Both the position numbers and the translations under genes were made by a program. Below the pieces are notes generated by a model that was not told where the DNA came from, did not search any database, and was given only the letters and a program-made list of their open reading frames with translations. Shown piece by piece: positions 1-12,500 of a stretch of 64,000 nt of DNA (its first letter is position 1; each line of letters opens with the position of its first letter). Source of the stretch: Laguncularia racemosa (lineage: Eukaryota; Streptophyta; Magnoliopsida; Myrtales; Combretaceae); NCBI GenBank assembly GCA_037954665.1, contig JBBMOL010000100.1, forward strand, positions 806,001-870,000, written 5' to 3'.

Positions 1-1267
1 AGGAAGGTAGTTGTAGTTAGCAAGTCGTCCCTCCCACGCCTTGCGTCCGGTTGTACTTAAGAAAGAAAAAGGAAAATAAAGATAAGACTTTTAACATCAA
101 AACAACAATTACAAAAGATCTAGGGTTCTCTCTAGCGAGGCCTTTTCCCCTAAGCAATCATAGGTAAACAAGGAAGAGACTACCATGCCTAGAGAATTGA
201 AACGGATTTGAATATCCAACCCGTGGTCACTAGGTCCTCAACAAGATCCGCTAACATATAACACCAAGCTCTTACCCATAACAAAGTTCAAGTTCTGATA
301 TTTATGTTGCCATGATATTCTTGTATGATCTTGAGCCAAAGCGCATGGACTCTTCTTTGTAAACATAGAATAGTTAATAACAATAACCAACATAGAATAC
401 TTACTTTTCCTAAGAATCTAGAGACATCAGAACCACAATCAAGCCACAAGTACCACATATCAGTCAGATAAGCAGAATTTTGGGTAATGTTAATAAGCAG
501 AATTTCAACATAAGTTTGCAATAAATACTTTCAAGATCCTATTCTTTCTCACCTTTGAATTCAACAACAATAAGTACATTACTAATTGAAATTATTGGCT
601 TTGCCTGTCGGACTATTACCTCATCCCCAGCACTAAAACTTACCAGTTATAACCGCTTTCTATTTTGGAAAGTAGTGACTATTGAATTTGAACACTAGCC
701 CATATATCTCATGCAACTACTGCTGCTTTGGAGCTATTTTTGGATCTTGGTGTATCCCTTCACAGCTACTATAACTAAAAAGGAGGTTCTGAACTAACGG
801 GACAGGAGCTTAAGTACTAACCTAACGGTGTGCTAAAAATTCTAAACCTGCGTATATTGAAATGCGGTAAACGTTCAACTATAGTTCCACGGCTTCAGGA
901 CCACGAAACCTCCATAAACCCCCAATGACAAGAGATCATAGCTCGTAATCAGAACCTCATCACGCATATAAATTGAAATGCGGTAAACGTTCAACTATAT
1001 TTCCATGGCTTCAGGACCACGAAACCTCCATAAACCCCCAATGACAAGAGATCATAGTTCGTAATCAGAACCTCATCACGCATATAAATTCAAAAACTCG
1101 TTTTCTATCAGCCACATCACACAAAATTCCTTGATTCCAATATTAAACAAGTTCAGAAACCCTAACAACAACACAACCACATAAACACAATAAATCAAAC
1201 ATCATTGTATAACAACAGATACACATTGACATGTATATACAGAGAAAGTAAGAGAGAGAGAGCATAC
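1..1267 (-). other. CSN6 intron 1 (partial)
   Basis: The sequence downstream (minus strand) of the CSN6 exon 1 donor is taken as intron. It is moderately AT-rich and shows no extended open frame matching CSN6. Apart from the tandem duplication annotated separately, I see nothing further in it. Confidence 0.6.
857..1088. repeat. 116-bp tandem duplication, two copies
   Basis: A unit starting TTGAAATGCGGTAAACG at 857 recurs at 973, giving a period of 116 bp. The copies differ at only a few bases (for example GGCTTC preceded by CAC in copy one and CAT in copy two). It lies in CSN6 intron 1. The near identity suggests a recent duplication. Confidence 0.9.
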
Positions 1268-1589
1268 AGAGCTCTTGTTTCTTATCAAGAAAAGCACGAT
1301 CAAGAGTCTGTGTCGAAGGATCGTAGAGAAGCTCAAAGCTATTGAAGATTTCGACAGTACGTCCTCTCTGAACACCGATTACACAACCGTAAACCCTAGG
1401 AGGAGGCTCCACGGTGGAGGACGATAGTTCGACCGCCGCCGCAGACGGAGCCTCTCCGCCGTTTGAGGTAGCGGCATGAGAAGTGGACGGCGGGTGGAGC
1501 TGAGACTTCACACGTGTGTAGTGATCGGATATGTTAAGTATCACTAAAGGATGGAGCTTGAATGTGAGTCCACTGCTTGATGACGCCAT
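1268..1589 (-). CDS. CSN6: COP9 signalosome subunit 6, first coding exon (partial gene)
   Basis: Encodes the N-terminus of CSN6, an MPN-domain subunit of the COP9 signalosome, which removes NEDD8/RUB from cullin-RING ubiquitin ligases in the nucleus and cytoplasm. CSN6 is a structural MPN- subunit paired with the catalytic CSN5. The exon encodes 107 residues: a start MASSSSGLTFKLHPLVILNI, a low-complexity Ser/Ala/Pro insert, then YGCVIGVQRGRTVEIFNSFE, which matches the conserved start of the plant CSN6 MPN fold. I chose the ATG at 1587-1589 because MASSSSGLTF matches the family start; the upstream in-frame ATG at 1601 adds only four residues. The exon ends inside a Tyr codon after KKQEL at a GT donor (1266-1267). 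No next exon (expected to begin YKKVF) is visible down to base 1, so intron 1 exceeds 1.2 kb and the rest of the gene is outside the window. On the coding strand, a pyrimidine-rich leader lies upstream at about 1600-1710. Confidence 0.9.
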
Positions 1590-4229
1590 TGTTACAGACA
1601 CGGAGGGAGAGAGAGATAGAAAGAGAGAGAAAGTTTAGTGAGAGAGTGAAGAGGGTGATTACGTTTTTGGTTGCAGGGGTGTTGGGGTGGGGGAGGAGAG
1701 AGAGAATTCTCTTTGGGCCTTTATAATTGGTCCAGGCCTTTTTGTTAAAAGATTGGGCCCCAACCATGCCCAAAAGGAGTGATGGCTGGTTGTATCGTGC
1801 TCGTCCATGGCTTACTAGCTCGTACCTAGTCCGATTTAAAATGTACATTTATGTTAAGGAAAAAAAACAATATATATTTACATAAAAGATCATAATAATT
1901 TATATGTTAATGATACATATTCACATTCTATAGATTGCAATGGTAATTAAAAATTTATATAAACTGGTGCAATATTTAAAAAGTTGCAATATTTGAATTA
2001 TTGAAACACGATATCATATGCAAGAATTATATCATTTTATATTAAGTGATGCAAAAGTTCAAAAACTATTCTACAAATAACATCTTCTAATAAAGTATAT
2101 GTTTCTTGAGTAATAAGAAAGATGTAGGTGATTAAAAAAAATCATAAATAGTAAATGGCACGATTAATAAAGGGATACGGATGATAAAAACTTCTAAAAC
2201 TATTTAGTAACAAATAGAAAACAGTTTCAAATCTTAGGGGGGGAGGGTGGAGAGAGAGAGTGGAATAAATAAGAAATAGAAAAGTTGGGTCTTGAGGATA
2301 ACCATTATCTTAGGTTAAGAAATTCTATTTCAATATTTACTTCATATATTTTTTTATCATAGAGAGTACTTATTTTAGTATTTACTTCATTTCATTTATT
2401 ATGGTATTAAGATGGGATTATTTCTCGTTTGTTTCTATTTAGTTTTTAATTGTGATATTAATGAGAGCATAGTGATCATAATATTTAAACTCTTTATTCC
2501 TTCAACATAGACAATGAAAAATTATACCTTTTTTAAGATAATATCTATTCCCAATAGAGTAAGAATAGAAAAATTCTAAAAATTAAAATTTCTCCCTCAC
2601 TTTTCTAAACAAAATAAGATAACAGATAACTAAAAGTAAGAAGAAAAATATAAGAATCGACAAAAATGAGAAAAAAAATCCTAAAAATTGAGGGAAATAC
2701 TAACATCCTAATAAAAGAAATCTCTGTCTTTAGTTGATTGTTTTCACCACAAAAAGTTTCTTTTTTTTTTTTTTACCAACAATATAACAATTTTCTTGAA
2801 AATATATATGGTTATTGTTCCTATTTCTTGTAGTATTACTAATCCTATTTTCTTATAGGGCTCACTTAGTTTACTATATAGAGTAGAATATTTAAATATT
2901 AAAAATCATTGTTATTTTATTAATAAGATGATGATAAACAGTAAAAACTCAATAACTTTGGGGTTTTTAAACATCACTCTCGAGCAACCTATTTTGTACT
3001 AAAAACTATGAAATAAATTGAACCTCCATTAGGTGAATTAATCAAAACATGCAATTTTTTCTTTGTTCAATAAGATAAAAACAACATATTTCTTTAAACA
3101 TTATTCATTAGGGTTACAAGGTATAACATGTCTACTAAACCAAAGTGAAACTTAAAACGGATAAATAAATAAGTAAAACTTTAACATAAGTTGAGGGAGT
3201 ATCAAATACACTACTACCATACTTTCAAAAGTCATACAACTTAAATCAATGGAACCCTTCTCTAGCAAAAGGATAAAGATAATTGTTTTCACAAATTTAT
3301 ATCACTCGAATTGGATTTTATCATCACTAACCCATTAGCACTCACTAAAGCCTCACAAAAATTAATTAGAATCAAATTCTCCTAAATCTTACTCTATCAA
3401 AACCTCCAAAACCTAGAAGTCATATAAAATCATGATAAGATTATAACTTTTTCCACAAAATTCAAAAGCAAAAGTCGTGCAAGATTGTAGGGAAGTACAT
3501 CTTCTTTAACTTCAAATAATGGATACCTTGAATCTTCCTGCTATAAAATAGACTAATAATGTTATTAATCATATCTAAAATACTTAGCCGTAGGAATTGA
3601 ATATACCAACAAATGACAAAGAAGATATTAATTAAGAGATGTATAATTAAATCTAAAGTTAGACAATTGAACGGAAATCATGCAGGACATAAATTAACAA
3701 CATTTACAACGAAACAAATTACTTTTAAGTGACTAAATACATCTCAAATACATTATTAGGAAATGTAAGTTTTCTTTTTTCCATCTTTTTGTACCAATAG
3801 AGAGAGTAGATTCACAAAATTTGCCATATTTTTCAAAAACCTTTTTATTCTATTTGCTTTGCTCCTTCACTACCGATTTATTGGTCAAAGCCGACAACTT
3901 CTTCACCATTAACGAAAACTAAACATTTTTTTTTTCTGAAATTCAATCAAATGGACCTGCATTCTTTAGTAAATGGCCATAGTTCAATATCACCAACTAT
4001 GTATATAATCTAACTACATACATTACATGTTAAAACTATATATAAAATATATAGAGAGAGAGAGTTATATGCCAAGTTTTCATCTAATAATATTAATAAA
4101 TATTGGCACTATCGGCCAACCATCAAACTGAGGGTATGGTAAAAGGCTATGACGTTCAGGCTTAAATAATATATAACAGTCTTCTCCAAAAGTTATAAAT
4201 CATTTTATTGTAAAAGTTATAATTGTTTT
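1590..4229. other. AT-rich spacer upstream of CSN6
   Basis: The first roughly 120 bases upstream of the CSN6 start are GA-rich on the plus strand (CT-rich on the coding strand), as in many plant leaders. The rest is AT-rich with short A and T runs and no coding frame or clear element. A short GA microsatellite lies near 4050. Confidence 0.5.
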
Positions 4230-4412
4230 AATTTTTTAGGAAAGTAGGTCAACCCGGTTTGCAACGAGTTGATTTGCTTTAACCCAAGGATTAACTAGAC
4301 CAAGTTGTTAGATCCACTTTTTTAACGAGTTAAAAAACTCAATCTTAACTTGCTTTTAAAAAGGAGGTTAAGTGGATTAATCCATAGACTTTGACCTACT
4401 TGTACACCTCTA
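4230..4412. mobile_element. Truncated hAT-type MITE fragment
   Basis: The segment contains words such as GGTCAACCCGGTTTGC and ends TTGTACACCTCTA. Reversed, that end reads TAGAGGTGTACAAG, a typical hAT terminal inverted repeat. Its interior resembles the element at 4656-5165 (GAGTTAAAAAACTCAA). I could not find the other terminus, so it is probably truncated. Confidence 0.45.
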
Positions 4413-4655
4413 GAGTAGAGTTACTACATGTGAGAAACTATTATAAGATTGGAACATAAAGATTTCCTTCATGTTTGAATTTCATGTGACTCTAAAGTTC
4501 CGATATTCTATCATTTGGATCATAGAAAGACATTAATATAGATTGATTAAAAGGTAAATAGAACTAAAAGCAAGATTTTTTTTTTCTTTTATTTCCTTAC
4601 ATAATAATATATTAAGTAGGTGTGGAGTCTAAAAGGGAAGGTATTTCCTTACATG

Positions 4656-5165
4656 TAAAGGTGTGTGAGTAGGTTAAACGGGTCAATCCGACCCAACTCA
4701 CTTTGGCCTGTAGGTCAAATGAGCCAGAATTTACTAGCCCAATCCAACCCATGTTAATTAATGGGTTAAACAAGCCAATCCATTAATCCAGCCCATTTAG
4801 ATTTCTTTTTAGCTCATTTAAAGTATAAAATGAGTTCATATAAAAAAAATTAATGACAAAAGAAAAACTTTGAAAATTTTTCATTTACCACCTTCTATTC
4901 TACCATTTATGTACTATCTTTTATATAAAAAAAAGGCTAAAGAAAATATATATATATATATTATATGTTATCGAGTGCCAACTACTTTTTTTTTTCAAGT
5001 CTTTGGGTAAGCGAGCCAACTCGACCCTTTACGAGTTAACTCACTTTAACTCGTGAGTTAAACGGGGCCTATTTCTTAAATGGGTTGAAAAACTCAATTC
5101 AAACCCGTTTTAAAAACAGGTTAAATAAGTTGGCCCTTAGATTCCAACCTATTTGCACAGCTCTA
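4656..5165. mobile_element. Non-autonomous hAT MITE with 8-bp target duplication
   Basis: A 510-bp element bounded by TAAAGGTGTGTGAGTAGGTT on the left and, reversed, TAGAGCTGTGCAAATAGGTT on the right, a characteristic hAT terminus. The flanks are CTTACATG (4648-4655) and CTTATATG (5166-5173), a 7/8-matching 8-bp target-site duplication as hAT elements make. The interior is rich in GGGTTAA/TTAACCC words and has no coding capacity. The superfamily call rests on TIR sequence and TSD length. Confidence 0.75.
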
Positions 5166-5969
5166 CTTATATGTACTCAAATCACTTATGCTAAAAGATA
5201 AATTCAACAATATGGTGACGTTAAGAACATAAACCAAGGAAAATGGAAAAAGATAAACTATTTTTTTTTTAATAATCCTTAAAACTAATCCGAGGAGAAA
5301 CCATCATAGGAGGAAGAAAAATAAATAAAGTAATCAACTTTGGTTAAAGATGCCATCGATGAGTTACAATGGGCCATATTAAATGTGCTATCACCGTTAA
5401 TAAATAAATCTATTTTCATTAATTATCTCTCTCAATTAAACCAATTTCTTTAAGATAAAATTCCACTATTTTACAAAGTTCTAGAAAGTTAGTTGCATTA
5501 TTTTAAGCCTTTAGAGTATAATATATTTTGATAGTACCTAAATTTTATGACCAAATGGTGGATCAAAACAACTATCTCCAACTTGGAAAGCTTATTCCCG
5601 AAGCACACATGTACCATTGCCAAATGGCATAAATGCATAAGGCTTTAGAGTGATCTACATAAGGAGAAACTACTACATTCATTCACAAATATGTGGAAAT
5701 AATTTTTGATAATTTGCAACATAAAAATAACAAAAGAACATATAATTTAGGAATATATGTAAGAAAGGGATGGTTATTTATGTTAAAACATATCTCAAAA
5801 CTTGATGGATCAAAATACTCATAATCACTAAAATACACTAGAAATATGATGTATATTCTTATAGAGAGGCATTACCTCCAAAACTCTTAGGAATTAGATA
5901 ACTTGTACAAAGCAATAAGGTCAAAACCAATCTTTTCGTCCATTTCTGATAGGCTAATTGTATTTATAT

Positions 5970-6508
5970 TTAAGGACAATCGCTACCTGAACATTGAACA
6001 AATGTTCAACTTATTACTTGAAGTTTAAATTTACTAATTTTAGTACATAATTCAAAGTTTTCACATTATCACTATTACCTACCTTAAATCTTATGACACA
6101 ACCACCTATCTAATCATATCCTTTAGCCATCATTAGTGCAACACATGTTCTTCTAGTTTAAAGAACACTACCTTAACCTTCTTTTTACACAACTTGGACT
6201 TAGTAGTTTTAAAAAAAAAAAGACATAAAAACACATCAAATGTAAAACCAAAAATAACACCCTTTTATTGTGTTTAACAACTAAAGTCAATAATGCCAAT
6301 GTGATGTTCCTTAAACTGGTAAAACACATATCATGATAATAATGGCTAAAAGATATAAATGATTAAAAGAATTGTTACAAGATTTAATGTGGATAAAAAT
6401 AGCGATATAAAAACTTTGAATTGGTTATTAAATTTAATAAATTTAAGTTGCAAATAATAAATTAAATATTTGTTTAAATTTTAGGTAATATTAATGCATT
6501 ATCCCTTA
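5970..6508. mobile_element. Foldback MITE, probably Mutator-like (9-bp TSD)
   Basis: The two ends form imperfect inverted arms of about 200 bp. For example, ATTCAAAGTTTTCACATTAT on the left pairs with reversed ATTCAAAGTTTTTATATCGC from the right, and CCTTTAGCCATCATTAG pairs with reversed TTTTAGCCATTATTATC. Flanking 9-mers TATTTATAT (5961-5969) and TATTTATGT (6509-6517) match at 8 of 9 positions, as expected for Mutator-like insertion. The central part is about 130 bp and has no open frame. Confidence 0.7.
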
Positions 6509-6909
6509 TATTTATGTACTTAAAAGCCAGTATATTTCCACTTCTTAACATCCATTTAACATGGCAGTCATTTTCTCCACATGATTAATTATCATTCCTT
6601 ACTGAAAAACTTTGTGTCCTTCCCCTTACCTTTTTATTTAGTATGAGCTCGACTTCTCTAGAAGCAAAAGATATGATACTTGCATTCTAAGTGTCTCTCC
6701 AAATTCAAGATTCTTCATCAATGCTTATAAACATGTTGAACTTGCCAAATGCACGTAAAAGTTCAATGTCTCACGGCATTACCCCGAAAATACTATTGCC
6801 AAGTAGAAAGTATTTGCTTGACCAACCGCTCGAAAATAATGGGCCCAATAGCTTCTTCCATTGTGGAGGTGAAGGCAACTTTACCAACGCAAATCTTTTA
6901 TAATCTTTA

Positions 6910-7556
6910 CTCTTAATGTCAGTATCATTTGGTTCGGTATGGTTTATCTCTCAAACTGAACCATTTATTATGATTTGTTTTTTTTATTATTATAAATCAA
7001 ACATAATCATAAGGTTCAATTTGTAATTTTTTAAAAAATAAAGAAAACAATTTAGTTTGGTTTGGTTCACAATTCAAGCCATTTTTACATATATTATTAA
7101 ATTTTTTTATATACAAACCAATAAATCATGAAAAATCTTAATTAACATAAAAATAGTTAATTTATTACCATTTCTTTGTTATCACTCACTATATTTAATA
7201 ATTATTTGATATGTCGAAGGAGATTTTATTATCTCTTTCAAGATAATTATTATTTATATGTCAATTGATAAATAAGACTATGAAATAAAAAAAAGTAGTA
7301 AGTTATTTGGTAAAAAACAAATAAGAGAAAGAATTAAATAGACAATATAGAATTATCTTTTTTAGTCATACATCCTTTAGATTTTTACAACTATTTTCTT
7401 TTTTTTATTTTAAACTTTTAATTGTTCGATTTAATTTGAATAGTTCGGTTTAGTATGTAATTTTTTTTTAATTTAAAAAATGGTTCTAATTTAATTTACA
7501 ATTTGATTTAATTCAATTTAATTTTATCCACGATTCAAGTGGTATTTTTCCTACCC
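6910..7556. mobile_element. Possible degraded hAT-related repeat
   Basis: AT-rich DNA with repeated GGTTCGGT/GGTTTGGTT words (6932-6950, 7055-7070) that ends GGTATTTTTCCTACCCCTG. Reversed, the end reads CAGGGGTAGG, which is hAT-terminus-like. I found no opposite terminus or target duplication, so the borders are approximate. Confidence 0.3.
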
Positions 7557-7767
7557 CTGCTTACTCTTATATCTATTCCACCATCCCATGCAATATCTCC
7601 ATATTTATGCAGTGTCCGATAAAGCAAACTACCTCCTTTCGTGAATCTAGTTAATGAGGTAGATAAAGTAAGAAAGAAAATATGGAAAACTCTAATTTTA
7701 TCATATATTATATTTTAAAAAATATATCATTTTATAAGAAATATATCTAATATTTTATTTTATTTTT

Positions 7768-8298
7768 GCTAGCTACATTTATACAACTTATGAAAGAAGG
7801 AATTCGAACTTGTTCCATCCAAAATTGAGAATAATGTTTATACCAACTGAGCTATAAGACCTTGACATATATTAATTGACCATGTATAACTTTCCACTAA
7901 ATAATTACACAAATGTGCCACATATAACAAATCATAAAAATTATTTCAACTTGCCACTAAAAGGTTAGGTGAAAGTTGACCACAAATATTATCAATTGTC
8001 ATGTAATTTTTTGAGATAATTTAGTATCAAAATACCCAGATAATTGCAACAATAAGAGTGGAAATTACATCATTCTATAGCAATAAGCCATATCCTAATT
8101 ACCCCCGTAGAAAATTGTAGGGAAAAAATCTTTAAGAAAAAATGACATCCTAGATCAAATAAATAGATACAAAAAGTCATTTATACAATAATGAAGTACC
8201 AAACTAATTCTAAGATTTTATAGTCTAATGGTATAAACATTTTATCTCAAGTGGGATAAATTGGGTCTAAATTTCCTCTTACCATTATAATCACTAAG
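7768..8298. mobile_element. Foldback MITE of about 530 bp
   Basis: Left-arm words ATAATGTTTATACCAACTGA and GAGCTATAAGACC pair with the reversed right arm AAAATGTTTATACCATTAGA and CTATAAAATC. Outer parts GGAATTCGAACTTG and GGAAATTTAGACCC also align. The interior is AT-rich without a coding frame. Exact termini and target duplication are not resolved, so the coordinates are approximate. Confidence 0.5.
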
Positions 8299-8319
8299 GA
8301 TTTTTTTTTTTAAAAAAAA

Positions 8320-8870
8320 AGATACACAAATCACTCTTGAAAACTATTGTAATTGCATGGATGCCCCCGCTTTTTAAAATTAAATATTTACACCCTTGAA
8401 ATAGATATAGAGTCCCTTTTTTAATTATATGGCAACTTACATGTTTATTTAGCTAATATGAAAAATATTATAAAAAAATAATTTACCATGTTATATAAAT
8501 ATTGACATGGCATACACATAATTAAATTGTAATTTATTTATAATGATTTATTTATATTTAGAATTATTTTAAGTTTGTAATTTTAAAATATTTAATTACT
8601 ATTAGTTAATAAAATAAGTATACTTCGTTTTATTTTATATCTATATACACACACACTCACTTTCACTCAATATATAATCAATGACATGTAGATTATGTCA
8701 TAATTTAGATGATGTAGCAAATTATTTGTTTTATAATATTTTTTATATCAGTAAGTAGATATATAAACTGCTACATATCTATTTCGGGGTTGTAAGTATT
8801 TAATTTTAAAAAGAAGGGTATCCATATAATTACAATAATTTTTAGAGATAATTTACGAAATTTAAAAAAA
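8320..8870. mobile_element. Foldback MITE of about 550 bp, long imperfect arms
   Basis: The left arm has ACTATTGTAATTGCATGGAT, TTTTAAAATTAAATATTTAC and GAAATAGATAT. These pair in the same order with the reversed right arm (ATTATTGTAATTATATGGAT, TTTTAAAATTAAATACTTAC, GAAATAGATAT). Pairing continues inward through AAAATATTATAAAA, giving arms of about 200 bp. A-rich flanks prevent a certain target-duplication call. Confidence 0.65.
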
Positions 8871-11500
8871 GAAAAGAAAAGAAATGAAGGCCAATAAACA
8901 AAACTTTTTGTTGATTCCCCCACATAGCCTTAATGATCGATTACCATCATCATCATCATCCAATCAAGTCATCTATGAAATAATAGTCCCTAGTGAGTGC
9001 AAATCAACCAACTTCTAAGCAAGTCAATGCCTGGAAGCAAATCCCTATTTCCGATTTAATTCCACGTGAATTAAATAATACTAATCACATAATCCACATT
9101 CAAAATATTATCAAACCAAACACATGAAAAAACAAAACTTTAATATAACTTAATAATATAGACACACTAATCTTTAAATTGAATAGATCAAATTCAAGAT
9201 CGAAAAAAAGAAAAAGAAAAAAGAAAACTTTAATTACCATAGAAAGCGAGAAAAAAGAAAAGTCCACTTGATTTTATGCTTGAATTACCAAAAAGGAAAG
9301 TTCGCTTATCAAAAAGGGATGAGGGGAAAGACAATTTTTAAGTGATTGAAATAAAAAAAGAAACTGACAAAGAGAAAATTGTGAGAATGTGTAGAGAGAG
9401 TGAGAGGAAGAGAAAATATGGATTGTAGGTAATTTAAAAATCTAAGTCATTGGTGAGTTTCAAAATGCCTTTAATATAATAGATATAAACATAAAGATCT
9501 TTGTCATATGTTGATCTTTTGTTTGAAAAAATGTTAAGTCCAAAACTAAACATAAGAAGCTGTTTTTTTTCTCGAAGGGTCTGCCTTGTTTGAAAAATTG
9601 GGAGTTCAATGCATAAAAAAGAGTGTTTGTTTCCAAAAAGGTACTATTCTTAAGAAAAGGGTAATGCTTTTTTACACAGGGTAACATTTAAAAAAAAAAG
9701 GAAATTAAACAAATAATGTCTATTTGTTTGAGAGCACTATTTAAAAAAAAAAAAATTAAACCGAAAAGGTACGATAATAAAAAAAGTTTTCAATATTATA
9801 TTTTACAATAGATTTTATAGTTCATCTTGTCTTTTGAGTCACAAATATTATACACCAAGACTTCTTATTCAACACACAATTACAATTTCACAAAACGACA
9901 ATGGTGGCATTTGATCCTATCCAAGAAATCCATTCTAATGCAAATTCAAAATCATCTATCCAGATCGTCTTCCTCCCTTCCCGGTCACTGATGTTTAGAT
10001 CCACATTTTAACAACTCCTAACATTGAGAATTTACCGTATTGAGCCAAAATTTATTATTCTTCACTCTTATCTTAAGTTTGTCTACTACATATTTGGAAA
10101 TAAATAAATGTGAGGCTCATGTATTCACCATAACATTCAACTTTTTTACTGACAACCTTCACTTCAACATACATCAAGCCTTTATGCCTTCTGGTTTCTA
10201 GTGATTTCTAGGCATAAAGGAGAGACAACAAGCAAAGTTGCACTCCCTCACCCACATGCGACTCATTTGCTACCATTAGGTAGCTAAGCATTCTTTTTTT
10301 GGGTTATCTTAAGCATATGAGATCCATTGCACAAGTAACATTCAACTCTCATCTCTTTTTTTCCCCTTTATCTTGTTTGCCCTTTTTAGTGACTCAACCT
10401 ATTCCTTTAGTTAATTCTTCACCCTTCTCCTTGCTAGCTAAGACCTTACATCAAACTTCTTCAATTTCATTAACACTTATGCATCGCGGATGACTATGGA
10501 GATCTTTACCAACTCACACCATTTCAATTCCAATCTAGCCTAAGGATTCAATTTGTTTGGAATAAATGACAAGAGTGTTATCTAGGCTAGGGTTCTAGAT
10601 TTCTAACAGCTCCAAAAAAATTTTATACAATTTGCTTCAATTGTAGACCATTACTCCTGGATATCCTCAATTTCCTTTCTTAGAGCCATAATGGCAACAT
10701 TGGTTCTTTATTCATATGTCTTTGCTTTGGCCACCAAAGCATCAATCTTTACCGCCGCCCCCCCACCAAAGGTTTTTTAGCTTCTGTTGAAAAGTATTAT
10801 TTGCTCTACTAAGCTATCTATGATGTAATTCCAAGTAGATTGCATTTCCCTATAAATACTTTCCTCTATATCCTCCACATAGACTTGAGGCTCTTCAAAC
10901 CCCAACTTCACCTTAGTGGTACTCACCTTGCCTTGTCGAGCATAGTATCAAGTGCCATTAATAAATCTCTTAATCAGGCCTTTTGCTTGGTAATAGGGTG
11001 TCTTTCCGGTCATTCCCTAATTCAATAGCCTAAATATTGTTCTCTACACTTGACAACATGTTTACTTTCACTCCACAAGCTTTGCTCCATCGTTACTTGT
11101 TACGGAAGAAATACTTTAGACTACTTCTTTCTAACTTCTAGACCAACATTAAGAATAGCTTATTGTTAGACTTACATCTATTTAGCAATTCAATGGACAT
11201 CTTTGGGTGTATTTGTTTTGTGGAAAGCTTATTATGAGGGTAATATCAAGAGATATAATCAATCGAGCTCTAATAGCAAAGCAAGAGGCAAGCCTTAGGG
11301 TTATCCCTATTTCTAAGTTCGAGACTTTTTCCCTGCCGATCAAAGTTGGATCATCTAAGGGAGGATTTGTTCATAGCTTAACCTATGTTGAGTAAGCAAT
11401 CAAAGCAAAATTATCTCAAGTAAAGGACAGTGATATCACCTCTCATTCTCACTCTTCCAAATGAAATTTTCCTTTTTCCATAAATTTGTCAGTATTATTC
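8871..11500. other. AT-rich spacer, possible eroded retroelement at 10.1-11.0 kb
   Basis: No gene is recognised. On the minus strand between about 10.1 and 11.0 kb there are short frame-shifted stretches of charged sequence that could derive from a retroelement gag region, but no diagnostic motif is present. The remainder is AT-rich. Confidence 0.3.
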
Positions 11501-11539
11501 TTACATGTACTACTGGATCAAGAACTACTGCTGTAGTTA

Positions 11540-12500
11540 GAGTTAATATTCCTATCAATGGTAGTCTCTTATATGCTACGTACGGAACTGCCCTCCCTCT
11601 TCCTATGATGCATTGCTATAAAATTGGATATCTCTCGTAGCAAAGGTCCAATTTCTTGGTAAACTAGAAAAGAATCTACAGCTTCTTGCTTGACTTTATT
11701 GATAAAGCATTTCTTGCTGGAAAGGCTGGATAGTGCCTTCATCTGTCGGGTAAAGTGTTTGTCTCCTTTCCTTTCGCATAACTCCACTCTTCGAAGAGAA
11801 GTCACTCTTTCTCTTTCTTTCGAGATACTTTGGATTGTAGTTTGTAATTGCATTAACGATAAGCAGCAATAAAAGACAATGGTAGGAATCGACTTTCGAC
11901 ATGGCAATAATGAACCATGAAAAAGTACTAGTGGACAATGAGAAAATTCATTTATGTTTCAAGGAAAAAAGTAAAAATTATTTTCCTCATTTTCCATAAA
12001 TATTTTAGATTATTGAACCACAAGGACCATGACCTTGACCATCAACCATCATGTGCCGCTTTCTTCTTATACTGTTACTTGCTGTTAAAAGCCATTAATA
12101 ATTTCGACATCTTGAAATTACTATAGTTCTCAAGATTTGATTACACTAAAGAAATGTCCTTGATAGGTGACAATGAGCCAATTTTCAGAACCGCTACTTT
12201 CCCTCCTAAAATTGGCGGTTTGCTTCCTTATTAGGCTGGTTCGACTATGTCCCAGCTCCCTCTAACGGTAGCCATTTACTCTTAAAGATAAATATTTGAT
12301 TCATCCGAGCATTGCTTGCAAGTTAGAATTACAAGATAATACATTACAGAACATGACTCAATTTTTCGTTCTATAGAAAGAAGGATTCGCGATTGATTGG
12401 GTGGAGCTATTTATGGATTGGCTATTCATCATAATGGAATGTAGGAAATCAAGCAATACGGCGGGAGTATGTGAAATGAAAAGAAGAACAACATGATTAG
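11540..12500. other. Less AT-rich patch resembling organelle-type DNA
   Basis: Base composition is visibly less AT-rich than in the flanks, and the style (CTTCGAAGAGAAGTCAC, CTTTCTTTCGAG, AAAGAAGGATTCGCGATTG) resembles plant mitochondrial spacer DNA. No intact gene is present; overlapping open frames occur on both strands at 11569-11938 with no recognised homology. A nuclear insertion of mitochondrial DNA is possible but unproven. Confidence 0.25.

Noticed and set aside
1..1260. Search for CSN6 exon 2
   Set aside because: No minus-strand sequence resembling the expected next MPN segment was found, so the exon is assumed to lie outside the window.
7829..7862. tRNA-like wording (AATTCGAAC, CCAACTGAGCTATAAG)
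   Set aside because: No cloverleaf or acceptor stem can be formed, and the sequence is part of an inverted-repeat element arm.
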